NCBI GenBank assembly: GCA_020226215.1
Contig: CM035233.1
Coordinates: forward strand, 11,284,001-11,348,000
From: Sindora glabra
Taxonomy: Eukaryota; Streptophyta; Magnoliopsida; Fabales; Fabaceae
DNA length: 64,000 nt
Direction: 5' to 3'
Both the position numbers and the translations under genes were made by a program. The notes beneath the pieces were generated by a model, which was given only the letters and a program-made list of their open reading frames with translations, made no database searches and was not told the origin of the DNA. Positions within the stretch are counted from its first letter, which is position 1. The number at the start of each line of letters is the position of its first letter. This document shows positions 37,143 through 48,439 of the stretch, piece by piece.

Positions 37143-37771
37143 TGTGATATTATTTGATATTAAAATAATATCAAATAATTATATTATTAGATATTAGATA
37201 ATTATATTATGAGATAATATTATTATCTAATATAAGATAATTATATGCCAATTTAATATTAGATAATTATATTATGACATAATGTTATTATTTAATATTA
37301 GATAATTAATAGATAAGTTATATCTCTCCTCATTCTCTCTATGATTAGGATAAGGTGATAATTGTTAAGTGAGATTAGTTTTCTGGAAGCATTATCCTAG
37401 TAGGACTAGGAATGTGGAATGTCTTAGGTCTATAAAAGGAACTTGAAGGCAGAAACTAACACACATGAGCTACCATTAAACCCTAACTCACCTAAGAAAA
37501 CGAATTAAGCCTAATCCTAAAGAGAGAGATGAATCCTAGCAGCTTCGTAGAGGGAGAAGTCATTGTTCACTCCATGTGGATATCATAAAGATACTGTACC
37601 TTTAGCCAGCATTTGATTCATCTATTCTCTCAGGTATTTGTTCAAAAAGAACATGAGCACAAATAAGGTAAAACTTTAATACTAATTTATGCTTTTTTTG
37701 CATGAATCTTAAGTAGGATTTGGATCAAAATTTTAAAAATTCTACTACGTATGTTGATCTAAAACCTAACA
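36089..37771 (+). mobile_element. Solo LTR, copia-type (Angela-like) family, copy 1
   Basis: It is bounded by TGTTGGTGTGTGTCCTATGA and AAAACCTAACA and flanked by TAAAC (36084-36088) and AAAAC (37772-37776), a 5-base duplication with one change. The opening resembles the TGTTGGAATATGTCCTAGAG start of Angela-type Ty1/copia LTRs; this family call is by resemblance. No internal region is present. It aligns with 49007-50610 (inverted) and 39624-40991. A TATA box lies at 37431. It contains a TA microsatellite (37104-37134) and an AT-rich region with repeated TTAGATAATTATATTATGA-like units. Confidence 0.85.
37431..37438 (+). promoter_or_regulatory. LTR TATA box (TATAAAAG)
   Basis: TATAAAAG sits about 340 bases before the LTR end, the usual place for the U3/R promoter; the equivalent in the copy at 49007-50610 is TTTTATAAAA near 49320 on the minus strand. 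This supports the assigned orientation of both copies. Confidence 0.6.
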
Positions 37772-37776
37772 AAAAC

Positions 37777-39032
37777 ATAATGGACTGGAAATCATACTGT
37801 GCATTCTTTCAAGTTTCTATAAGTGATTTCTCTTAGACCATTATATATGTTGCAAGTACAGGAATTGCTAAAAAGACACATCTATTAGTTTTTATGATGC
37901 TCGCAACCTTGAAAACACTTGAATGGATAAGACTTAATCTTTTACTCAAGAAAACAAACTAGTAAAGGCAACAAGCAATCATCATAGCTAAAAAGACTAT
38001 TTCTTTTAGATGGTCTTCAACTTAGAGTCCTAGCATAGGCTTAGTCTTTTAATTGTTTTAAGGTATGGCAACATCAGTAACACTAAACAAATAATAATGA
38101 GATCTCCAAGAGTAAAAAAGAGCATCTGTATGTATTGGAGGATCCAATGACAAAGGTTAAAGCTAAAAAGATCAAAGAAACATTTCAACAGTTAACAGAA
38201 AGAGCTTAGATGCATAAAGAAGCAAAGATTGGAAGAGAATAAAGGAGCTTGTGCCATGTGCATTTTGGCTTTGATAGATTACACAGGAGTAATTGATTAT
38301 AATAGTTAACTATTAGGTTTAAAGTCTATCTTTGCTTACATAGTTGAATATCATATTCAATTATCGAGCTTAGGATTTCACTCTACCTATCAATCTTTAA
38401 ATACAAAAGGATTTTCCATAGTATTTGAATACTAGTAACTTGATTTATTTTTCTTCAATTTCAATTCATTTTAGGCCTTTCATTTGTTAATGTAATTTTA
38501 GCTCATTATTTTTATCACTTTATTTTGAATAATATTAGTGGATTAATTAGCTTCTAAGGTTATACCTAATTAAATCCATTAAGCCTAATTAGCTTTTGGT
38601 TGACTTTTGATTTTCCAGCTTATTTAAGGAGGGTTATTCCTCATTGTCACAACTTTGGATGAAATTGAAATTTGAGACTTTTTATGAGCTTTCTCTCATG
38701 CTTCTTGCAAAAACTTTTGACTTATAAAGGAAGATTCAATCTTTGTAGCAACAATTCTCACTTATTAAATGATATACATCCTTTATAACATGACTTTTCA
38801 TCATTAATTGCTTCCTTGCTTCTCCAATCTAAAGCATGGCATAAATGTCCTTTTTCTGTAGTTTAGTTTCTGAATTTTAGGATGATCGATCAATAGGATT
38901 CACATAATTTGATATTCAAAGTAAAGGTTTCCTAATTTTTAGGTTATTTTATTTATTTCTTTGCTATTTTATTTAATTATCTACATTTTAATTTTTTTAG
39001 ATATAATTTCTTGTTGCTATTTTACAGTGATT
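37777..39032 (+). repeat. Possible Ty3 chromovirus pol tail and LTR fragment
   Basis: At about 38127-38200 the plus strand reads LEDPMTKVKAKKIKETFQQL, close to the G-P-M-T-R-A-R-A-K-K-x-K-E-A-L motif found after the integrase in some plant Ty3/gypsy polyproteins. After it, TTTAAGGAGGGTTATTCCTC, AACTTTGGATGAAATTGAAA and the GAGCTTTCTCTCATGCTTC phrase resemble an LTR of that group. Borders are not visible, and the rest of pol is missing. Confidence 0.4.
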
Positions 39033-41905
39033 TGATTTGGAATATTTTATATATATTATTTCCTCTTATTTTATGCCTTTTATGGTGTTACATATGTTTA
39101 CTTCTATGGAATTGGCCTTGTTATGTGATTTAGGATTAGTTTTCCAATGTTTTGAAATTATTTGATGAATGCTGGATTTTTACACTATTTTATTTTTTTA
39201 GCTATATCTTGAGTTTTGAATATTGGGTTTAAGCTACATTTATATCATTGAAAAACTGAAGGGAAGATATATAACTTGCATCTTTGGTTAAAGCTTAGTT
39301 TGGACATCTAAAAGGTTTAAATTAGCTATATATATATATAAGAAATTGATGCCCTATTTCTATCTAAGTTGAACAAGCCTTAGTTTTTAGGCCATATCTG
39401 GAGTTCCAAAAGTTCAATCAAGGTGAAACTAATGCCTAAAGTTTCCTAGACCAACAACTTTCATGTTTGGAGTTTAATAAAACTACATAGTTGTGGTAGT
39501 CTTACATTATTTTACAACAATAACTTTTATGGTGCATTATTTTATAAATTAGGTTCCAAACTTCCAAAAATTAGCAAGGCCCTATTCTTTGTAACCAAAA
39601 AGCATATTATTTGGTCCATTAGGTGTTAATGTATATGTCTTAAAACTAATCATATAGATGATTATAAATTTGAATCATATTATTTTAAAGGCAATTCCAA
39701 TTATCATATTTATACATATATTTTTTGTGTTGTATATTTAATTATGATAATAATTCTAGAATGATTGTATTCTTAAATGTCCCTGGTCATGTATCATTAT
39801 GGATTGGGTTGCATTGATATGTTAAGACTAGCATGTGTGATGACTTATATAAAATATTAAATCTACACGAGTACATGTTAGAGAACTTGTATACTGAACT
39901 AACCTACGCTAAAAACACTACATGAATTATTATATGAGTGTCAAGAGTGATTCTTAGTGATCATCATTAATATGATCCTTTGACGTGAGATTACCAAGAT
40001 TCCCTACATGTGAATTCTATATTTTAATACTACTCTATGTCACTCATGGTAAAGTAAATGTAAGGGTAGTTATTGGATGTGCCACATATCATGCGGAGGG
40101 ATTTGTGCGATCAACATGGAATTTGTCCCTCTTATATAATAGGAGTGACATCTATGGGCCTTTTAATTAAGTAAGGCTAAGAAAAATGCATAGTCATGCT
40201 CAAATGGATTGTTAGGGATGTTAATTACATTTGCTTTAATCAGCTTACTTAGGAATCAAGAAATTATTGAATTAGGCTATATGGGAATGACATAATCCAT
40301 ATCTCATTCTTAATTTCTATGTCTAGGATAAAAAGTGATAGATGATGATCACATGTATAGGTTCAGTAAAATCATTGACTTTCTCATTACTTGGGTAATA
40401 ATGATATTTTGCTAGACACTGCTCATTGTTTATGATCATTAATATGATTTATGATTATTGCCAATATAATGAAAGCTATAGGGTCGTAACTTAGAACCTA
40501 GCAGATTTGGAATTGATAGACCAAATTATTTAGGTCTAGTATATAGGAATTTCATGTTATAATTATAAGGCTCAATTTTAATGCTATAATTATACATGAA
40601 AAAAAGCCAATTAGTTAGGGTTTTCTGTGTACCTATTTAAATAGGCTTGTTGGGTGTTAAAATATTATTATTATTCACACATACCAATAACACAAAAAAT
40701 CCTAGCAACTCTCTTTAACCATAACCTTAAAAGAAGCGTGGCTAGCATTGCAAGGTAAAGAAGAAGAATTCCAATTAGTGGTCATAGGAAATTCATTGGT
40801 GATTCATGAGTTTATATGGATACCTTAGAGTTTTTTATCGAAAGTAAGTCGAAAAGATGATCAATGATTAAGCCTTGAATCATCTATAGAATGTAATAAT
40901 TAAATCCTTGTCCTAATCTAATCATTTTGCATGGATCTTTAGTTGGGATCAGTTAAATTTCATTACAATTGTTTGGCTCCCAATCCCAATATTAGGTTTA
41001 TTCCCATATGAAAATCAGATATAGGGTTTGGTACCTTCAAAGCTAAGAACACTTGAAAAACAATTCTACACAATTCTATATAGCAACTTTTATTTCTTCA
41101 ACTTTCTTCTTCTTCAGTTGTGAAATGCTAAATTTTTTACTGATTCAAGGAATTTAATGCTCATCTTTATTTGGGTTATAGCCGTAATATTGATTTTTTT
41201 AATTAATTTTCTTCTTTTTTTCATTCTTTGTGCTAATTGCTTAGAATTGTATAAGTTAGATGCTAATTTGGTATAATTTTTATGTTGAATAATGGTTGAT
41301 TAATCACTATTTTTCACATAGAAATAGAGGATTAAAAGATTAAACTAGAGGTTTTTGTTTTAATCATTTAATTTAACTAAATTCTATTTTTAAATTAATT
41401 TTAATCTAGGTCTACGGATTATAGCAGTTACTTAATTTTACTAATCTTAATTAGTCAAAATTTAGATGAATATCTAGCATAGTATTTATAAATTATTGTA
41501 GGGGTTTTAGATAATTTAAAATTAAAAAAATTAATTAAAATTATTAAACATATTTGATCTATGATTAATCCATATAAAAACTCTTAAATCCTAGGCTCAA
41601 TTATTTTTTTGTATTAATTTTCTATTTTTTGTGTTATTTTTGTATTTTGTTTTAATTTGATTCAAAACCTCTCCCATTTAGTTCTATTTGCATTCAATTA
41701 GTTTTGTTTAGTATTTTGCATGCCATACTACATATTTGCATTCTAGTCTATTTTGCATCTTGTTTGCTTTTTGTTTGTAATCATAGTTAGTAAATCTTTG
41801 TGAAAGGGTATATTAAACGAATCATAAGGAGTTTAACTTAGTTTTTATCCTAAATTGCAAAATTTTTATCAACTAGTAATATCTAAATTTGAATACGTTG
41901 CAACA
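39033..41905 (+). repeat. Third LTR-A (Athila-like), split by a nested solo LTR
   Basis: It starts TGATTTGGAATATTTTATAT, aligns with LTR-A (TTTATGCCTTTTATGGTGTT and onward), and ends TACGTTGCAACA. With the 1.37-kb insertion removed it is about 1.5 kb. No gag, primer site or polypurine tract flanks it, so it is probably a solo LTR. The 5-base flanks TGATT and CATAT do not match. Confidence 0.7.
39624..40991 (+). mobile_element. Solo LTR, copia-type (Angela-like) family, copy 3
   Basis: It is flanked by perfect TTAGG duplications (39619-39623 and 40992-40996) and sits inside LTR-A. It aligns with copy 1, for example around TACTGAACTAA, the GATTACCAAGATTCCCTACA part and ATATAATAGGAGTGACATCT. 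It opens TGTTAATGTATATGTC and ends CCCAATA, so both termini have drifted. It is shorter than the other copies. The 61-codon reading at 39985-40170 is LTR sequence, not a gene. Confidence 0.8.
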
Positions 41906-42576
41906 CATATGTTAGATATATAATGTATAATGTTATATAACTTATTTGCTTGATATTCTTATGCAATGGTAAGGATCATTTTAAGAACATAAAGCTAATG
42001 AGGCTTTTGAAAATAATCAAGGAAAGAACAATAGTTTCTCTAGTAACAAAGTTATTTGATTTTTTTTAAAAGAAAGTATATATAATTTATTTGTTTATAT
42101 TTTCTAACAAAGAAATCTTATCTATAATTTTTTATGTTATCCCTAAAGTATTTTTAAAAAATAGGATCAACTAATTTCACTAGATTTTACCACTTGGTCC
42201 TATTCTATTATGTTTGTTTTATGGTTTGTACTACTAGTTTCAAAATGGTGTTTAACTCTTTCATAAGATTTTGTTTTGAGAACTTTCTGTGAAACCATTT
42301 TTTGTGTTTTAGGAAGCTTACAATAAATCGTATTAAAGGAAGATAAATTTTGATTGCAAACTTGTTGAAAATAAAATAATTTCTTAAAAAAGATTTTTTA
42401 AAACCATTGGTTTTTCCTAAATTTATTTAATTTTAATTTGATCTTAAAAGAAATTATTGTGGTTTTGATTTAAACTCTCCTTCAAAAAGAAAAGGAAAAA
42501 AAGTAATTTTACATACTTCTCTTCTCTCAAAGGTAACATGGGATTTTCAATACATTTATTTGTTTAAGCTCTTAGG

Positions 42577-42644
<68 letters not shown>

Positions 42645-42936
42645 GATAGGCTATATCCATATGTTGGGAAAAGCTATTTCTAGTAATAAACATGAAAATC
42701 TACAAAATGGATAAGATAACACACACATTTATCATCTAGAGTAAAAGTTAGTTTTTTCTATTGAATAATGGTTAGAACCTTATTAGCAAAGGTAAGCTAT
42801 TTTTTAACTTAACTATGCTTTGGGGAAAAGAAAACTATAGCCATTTCTTTAGGACCATCTCTACCTCTCATTTTTTATCTTTAAAATAAATTTATCCAAA
42901 TGAAATTCTCAATAGTGAGATAGCATTTGATATTGC
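41906..42936. other. AT-rich spacer with TA microsatellite
   Basis: No gene seen. A (TA)n run occupies about 42580-42640. Confidence 0.6.
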
Positions 42937-43402
42937 TATAGAAAATTAAAATTTTTCTATTTTATTATTTTATTTTCCACCTAATAAATTGTAGCCAATA
43001 AAAAACTGGCTATTCATTAAAATATAAAATTTCATGTAGAAAATAAGTAGGTTCTAGAAAAATCTCTTGGATAACGAATCAAATTAAGCTTAAAAAGAAT
43101 TCCTGGAATTTATTTTTTTTATTTTTCTTGTTTTTGTGAAGTCTTATATTGAATGAAACAAAAGTTTTAAGCTTAGGAGATTAGTCTAAATATGTTAAGC
43201 CACATAACGTATGAGTTGTGCGAATGATTTCCCTAAGATTAGTATAAATAGATAGGCCAATGGTGCCATTGAGGACATCAACAAGTCGTTAAAGAAAGAA
43301 ATGTGAACCTCTCCTAAAGCCCTACCAACAATGGTTAAACATTCAAAGTTTATCACCTTAAACAAGAACATTGGTTCTAAGTTGAAAATTTTAGCCTTAA
43401 CC
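42937..43402 (+). repeat. LTR 1 of the array, head only
   Basis: It opens TATAGAAAATTAAAATTTTT, corresponding to TGTAGACAATTAA of the other LTRs, and covers the first 465 bases (through ACATTGGTTCTAAGTTGAAA). It then jumps straight into gag, so the rest of the LTR and the 5' leader are deleted. Confidence 0.7.
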
Positions 43403-43404
43403 TT

Positions 43405-44560
43405 TTTTTAAGAAAATGCCTTTGATTGATACACAAACTTATCACATGTATCAATTGATAACTAGGAAAAACTTAAGTGAGTTCCAAAATTAATTCTACT
43501 ACACTCATCACACTATTAGGATGCTTAAGCTTACAAAGACTTGAAAATCAAAGGATGTGTCAATCATTGAATATATTTAGTGATGGAGAAACTTAAATCT
43601 TAACTATAAAAGTCAACTTTTAGAATCTTCTACCATGAAATGTGCATAAAAATGATGAATTGAACCTTAAGCTATGTTTTTCAAGCTATTAAGCCTTGAA
43701 TATTTAAAGAGTTAGCAACAAAAGTGCATGACATAGAGCTTAACATCATTTCCAATACTAATCAAAGGTTATCAATCCTAAATAAGGTGGAAAAATAGCA
43801 TGAATTTTATATAACTGATAAGCCATCATCTTTAAAGTATGAAACTAAGCAATCAATGGCTATGTTTGCTTCACCAATTAAGGTAACTATTAAGTTAAAT
43901 TAGACAGATGGCAAAGCCATCAGTTCTTTAGGCAAAAGAAGGAAGGACACATTGAAGGAAAGGGTAAACAAAGAATGTCCATTTTTTAATTTGGACATTT
44001 CTTCGATGTTAGAATCTTCACTAGAAGTTAACTGATTGAGTTACTATAAATGAGATGACCTAATAAGGTAAGCAAAGTAGATAATCCAAAATTTTGCAGG
44101 TACCATTAACTAATTGGTCACCTAGTTAAGAAGTGCTTCGCGTTGAAAGACAAAATCATGAAATTGGCTAAAGAAAGGAAAATTACATTTGATGAAGATA
44201 ACATAGCTTGTAATATGACCAAGATAGCTCTATTTACATAAACACTCACCCTTCTCCTCAAATGATAAAATTTAGTCCATTGAAGATAATAATGCTAAAA
44301 GAAAAGGGATTAAACTTCCAATAGCTTCTACAATCTCTTATGTCACTATCACTGAGGGCAAGTATAATGACAAGTTGAAACCCACCTTGAATTATAAAGA
44401 AGAAGTAACTCTAGCCATAAATAAAGGAAACAAGAAAAATATTCTACAAACATCCTTCAAAGCAAGTCTAAAAATGCAAATTATGAAGACTAAAAATAAA
44501 GCTTATAAAGGTGAAGAGATTGCCTTTACTCATCATATTGCTTTAGCAAATTAAAATCAA
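43405..44560 (+). pseudogene. gag: Decayed Ty3/gypsy gag, copy 1
   Basis: Gag forms the particle that carries the element RNA. Across frames the segment matches the retrotransposon gag domain: ENAFDWYTNLS-like text at the start (family E-N-A-F-D-W-Y-T-D-L), then SIIEYIQQWRNLNLNYKSQL with stops read as Gln (family Y-I-N-R-W-R-N-L-S-L), then FQAIKP and IFKELATKVHDIELNI. At 44100-44230 the zinc-binding-like segment reads IGHLVKKCFALKDKIMKLAK, followed by ITFDEDNIA (family C-x-Y-H-x8-H-P-x3-C-F-x-L-K). Its N-terminal part is missing because of the deletion from LTR 1. Numerous stops and frameshifts are present. Confidence 0.7.
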
Positions 44561-44569
44561 CAAAGTTCT

Positions 44570-45900
44570 TAAATACTTCTAATTAAAAAAGTATAAATTA
44601 CATGTTACTCATAGTTTGCATTAATTAAAATTGTGATAGAAAATCTAAAAATTAAAAAATCCCCTAATTGTATGAGGTTAAATTGCGCATTACTATTTGT
44701 TCATATGACTTAAAACTATGACAACAAACTAAATATAAAAAATTTACACATCTTCTTGATTGCATGAGGTTAAACTACATTTTACTCATAGTTTTCATGA
44801 GTTAAAATTGTAACATCAAATCAAATTCTGAAATTCCCCCAAATCACATGACGCTAAAATGCACGTTACTCCTAGTTTGCATGAATTAAAACTACAATGA
44901 TAAATTAAATCAAATTTTGATATCCTCTTAATAACACAAGGTTAAATTACACATTACTCCTAGTTTGCATAAGTTAAAATTACAACAATTAATCAAATTA
45001 AATCATTAAGGTTTTGAAATCCTTCGACTTGCATAAGGCTAAATTGTATATTACTCCTAGGTTAAATAAGTTAAAATTACAACAATGAATCAAATGAAAT
45101 CATCAAAATTTTGAAATCTTTCTAATTGTACAAAGTCAAACTATATGTTACTTCTAGTTTGTACAAGTTGAAACTATAACAATAAATCAAATCAAATACT
45201 TTTGATTATATGAGTATTAACTGCATATTACTCACATTTCACATAAGATAAAATTAGGACAATAAATCTAATTAATTCAATTATGAAATCTTTTTAATTG
45301 CAAGAGGTTAAACTATATATTACTATTAGTTTACATGAATTAAAACTTAAATAATAAATTAAATCAAATCAATAAAGTTTTGAAATCCTTTTGATCATAT
45401 GAGGCTAAAATGCATGTTCCTCTTATTTCATATGAGTTAAAATTATGACAATAAATTAAATCAAATCCACCTAATTGCATGAGGTTAAATTGTGTGTCAC
45501 TTCTAGATCACATGTGTTAAAACTCTAATTACATAAGGTTAAGCTGCATGTTACTCTTAGATCATATGTGTTAAAACTATGATCACAAATCATATTAACA
45601 AAGTTTTGAAATCTATCTAGTTGCATGAGGATAAATTACATATGCTCCAAGGCCATAAGAGTATAAACTATGTATGGCTTTGAAAAATAAGTCTTTCATG
45701 TACTACTCTTGGCTCATGTCAATATAAAGTATGAACAGTTAAATCAAAGTCAAAATATATGTACTACTCTTGGTCCACATTAGTTTCAACTACAAATGAA
45801 AAAATCAAATTAAAATAAAAATGCTACTATATCTAACTTGATCATATATTAGGTATATAACCAATTTAGTAAGTTACTAAGTGTAGTCATATAAATAAAT
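44570..45900. repeat. R1 minisatellite, copy 1
   Basis: A tandem array of diverged units of about 80-100 bases built on GCATGAGGTTAAACTGCATG, TTACTCCTAGTTTGCATGAG, TTAAAACTATGATGACAAAT and CAAAGTTTTGAAATCC. It lies between gag and the polypurine tract, where Tat/Ogre-type elements often carry tandem repeats. Equivalent arrays are at 51420-52330 and 56220-57300. Confidence 0.85.
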
Positions 45901-45950
45901 TCAAGACTTGATCATTCACATGAAATTGTGTTTAAGTTCATAAACAAGTC

Positions 45951-45963
45951 TTGAAGGGGCACT
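45951..45963 (+). other. Polypurine tract before LTR 2
   Basis: TTGAAGGGGCACT lies directly before the LTR start TGTAAATAATTG. The equivalent is TTGAGAGTGCATT before LTR 3, and a weaker form precedes LTR 4. Position and composition fit the plus-strand primer. Confidence 0.65.
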
Positions 45964-48271
45964 TGTAAATAATTGAATTTTTATCTGTTTTATTTTCCAC
46001 CTTATAAATTGTAGCAAATAAAGAAAAAAGTTATTTATTAAAATTTGAAATCTCACATAAAAAATAAGTAGGTCCCATAAAATTTTCTTGGGTGACAAAC
46101 CAAATTAAGTTCAAGGAAAAGTCCTAGAATTAGTTTTTTTTATTTTCCTTATTTTTATGAAGTCCTATACTAGGTAGAAAAAATGTTTTAAGTTTAGGAG
46201 ATTAATATAAATATGCTAAGTTCCACATTACTTAAGTCATGTGGATAATCTCCTCGAGATTAGTATAAATAAAGAGCTCATTAGTGTCACTGAGTACATT
46301 AACAAATCATCAGAGGAAGAAACATGAATCTTTCCTAAATCTTTACTAGCAAAGGTTAAACATTTGATATCTTTCACCTTAATCATGAATACTTATTTCG
46401 AGTTAAAAATTTTAACCCCAAAATTCAATTTTGTAATTCTTCTTAAGCTTAAAGCCTTTATTAAAATTTAATATTTAATTAAAGATCAAACTTCTTCAAG
46501 CCCTTTATCAAAGTCAAGCATTAAACTTTCAACTTAAGATCAAGCTTTTTCAAGCCATTTTTTAAAGCCAAATTCAACCATCTCATTAAAGTTTAAACTT
46601 TTTAAGACCTCTATCAAAGTCAAGCATTCAACCTTTGAGTTGAGATTAGGCTTCTTCATGCCTTTATTTAAAATGAAATTTAACTATTCAAGCTTAGGTC
46701 AAGCTTCTTCAAGCCCTCTAATGAAGTCAAATATTCAACCTTCAAGCTAAGATCAAGCTTCTTCGAGCCCTTATCCAAAGTTATTAAATTCAACCATTTC
46801 AACTGAAATTAAGTTTCATTAAGCCCTAGTCCAAATTCATGAAATTTAACCATTTAAGCTTTCATCTAGCTTTTTCAAGCCTCATCCAAAGTTGTCAAAT
46901 TCAACCATTCAAGTTGAAATTATGCTCCTTCATTCAATGTCATTAAATTCAACTATTTTAACCAAGGTCAAGCTTTTTCAAGACCTTATTAAAGTCATCA
47001 TATTCAAGTATTTCAACTAAGATCAAGTTTCATCAAACCCTCATTCAAAATCATCAAATTTAATAATTTTATTCAAGATCAAGTTTATCCAAACCATTAT
47101 CTAATGTAATCAAATTTAACTATTTTGATTAAGATTAAGCTTCTTTAAGCCTTCATTCATAGTTATCAAATTCAACCATTCGATTCAAGATTAAGCTTTT
47201 TCAAGCCCTTGTTCAAAATACTTTGAAAAGAAAAATTAGAAAATCAACTTGTATTCTTTATCTAGAATTTCAAATTAGAGATTATAGTTGTATCTTCAAA
47301 TTAATAAAATTATTTGTTCTGCATAATTTTTTTATTAAGAAATTTTTTATGTAGAAAATTTGCATTTATAATATTTCTTAATAAAGAAATTATGTAAACA
47401 AATAAGTTTATTGATTTTTAATGAATATCAATACAACCACTAATTTATAATTTTTGTTAAAGAATAAAATCATTTGATTCTTCTTTTTAAGTTAGATTTT
47501 GATTGAGGGCTTCATGAAGCTTGATCTTTACTTAAATAATTGAATTTAATGACTTCAAATGAAGGCTTAAAGAAACTTGATCTCAACATGAATGTTAAAT
47601 AGTTAACTTCAAATGATGATTTGAAAAAGCTTGATCTTAGCTCAAAAGTTGAATTTGATAACTTTTGATGAAGGGTTAAAGGAGCTTGATCTTAACTCAA
47701 ATGCCAAATTTGATGACTTTGGATGAAGGCTAAAATAAGCATGATCTTGGCTTGACTTGTTAAATATTTGCAAAGGTTTCATGTTTGGAAGAACTCTAGA
47801 GGCTTGAATGTTGGTATTGAAATCTTTAACCTAGAAAATATGTTTTTTTATAGAAGTTAGAAACTTTAGATGGCTTGATATTTATTGGCAGAGCTTTGGA
47901 AAAGCTTAATCATTCTTCCTTCAATCACTTATTGATCATGTCCTCAATGACACCAATGAGCTCTCTAATTATACTAATCTTAAGGAGATAATCCATGTGA
48001 CTTAAGTAATGTGGAACTTAAAGTATTTATACTAATCTCCTAAACTTAGAACTTTTATTCTACTCGATGTGGCACTTCATAAAAATAAGAAAAATAGAAA
48101 AACTAATTCTAAGACTTCTTATTGGGCTTAATTTGATTTGTTAGTTATGATATTTTTATAGGACCCACTTATTTTTTATATAAAATTTTAAAATTTAATA
48201 AATGTCCTTTTTTTGATTGACTACAATTTATGAGATGGAAAATAAAATAAATAAAAATTTAATTATTTATA
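45964..48271 (+). repeat. LTR 2 of the array, complete, with internal inverted arms
   Basis: It starts TGTAAATAATTGAATTTTT and ends in the inverse, TTTAATTATTTATA. A head of about 470 bases recurs inverted at 47770-48271. Between them lie tandem 57-60 base R2 units, forward (46440-47215) and inverted (47500-47770), around an A/T-rich centre with AATTTCTTTATTAAGAA-like text. The whole 2.3-kb LTR is thus one imperfect palindrome. The 60- and 77-codon readings at its ends (45916-46098, 48217-48450) are not genes. Confidence 0.8.
46440..47770. repeat. R2 tandem repeats of LTR 2, forward then inverted
   Basis: Units of 57-60 bases read AAGATCAAGCTTCTTCAAGC, then CCTCATCCAAAGTCATCAAA and TTCAACCATT in the forward half. 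They read as the inverse (GATGACTTTGGATGAAGGCT, AAAGAAGCTTGATCTTAACT) after about 47500. The same units occur in LTR 3 (55556-56060, forward only) and LTR 4 (58000-58640 forward, 58915-59235 inverted). Confidence 0.85.
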
Positions 48272-48318
48272 GTCTTGTCATTAAAAATTGCATGTTTAAA
48301 CTACATAAATTATACATA

Positions 48319-48341
48319 TATTTTAGCACATCTAGTGGGAC
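48319..48341 (+). other. Primer-binding-site-like sequence after LTR 2
   Basis: TTTTAGCACATCTAGTGGGA, about 50 bases after the LTR end, resembles the TTTGGCACGCCTGGTGGGAC leader of some plant Ty3/gypsy elements. The tRNA cannot be named. A weaker echo (TCTTTAGGACCATC) lies near 42850. Confidence 0.45.
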
Positions 48342-48439
48342 AATCTTTACCTCTCATGATGACAAATATCACTTTCTTGGCTTCTTTGGATCTTTAAGTT
48401 CAACTATAATGCCTATCATGATGACAAGTATCACCTTTC

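Noticed and set aside
44570..45900. R1 and R2 arrays considered as CRISPR-like repeats
   Set aside because: Units are diverged head-to-tail repeats without constant repeats separated by unique spacers, and the DNA is from a plant nucleus.
45964..48271. LTR 2 considered as a Mutator-type or fold-back DNA transposon because of its long inverted arms
   Set aside because: A polypurine tract directly before it, a primer-site-like sequence and gag after it, and repetition of that order at the other copies fit an LTR better; no matching 9-base flanks were seen.
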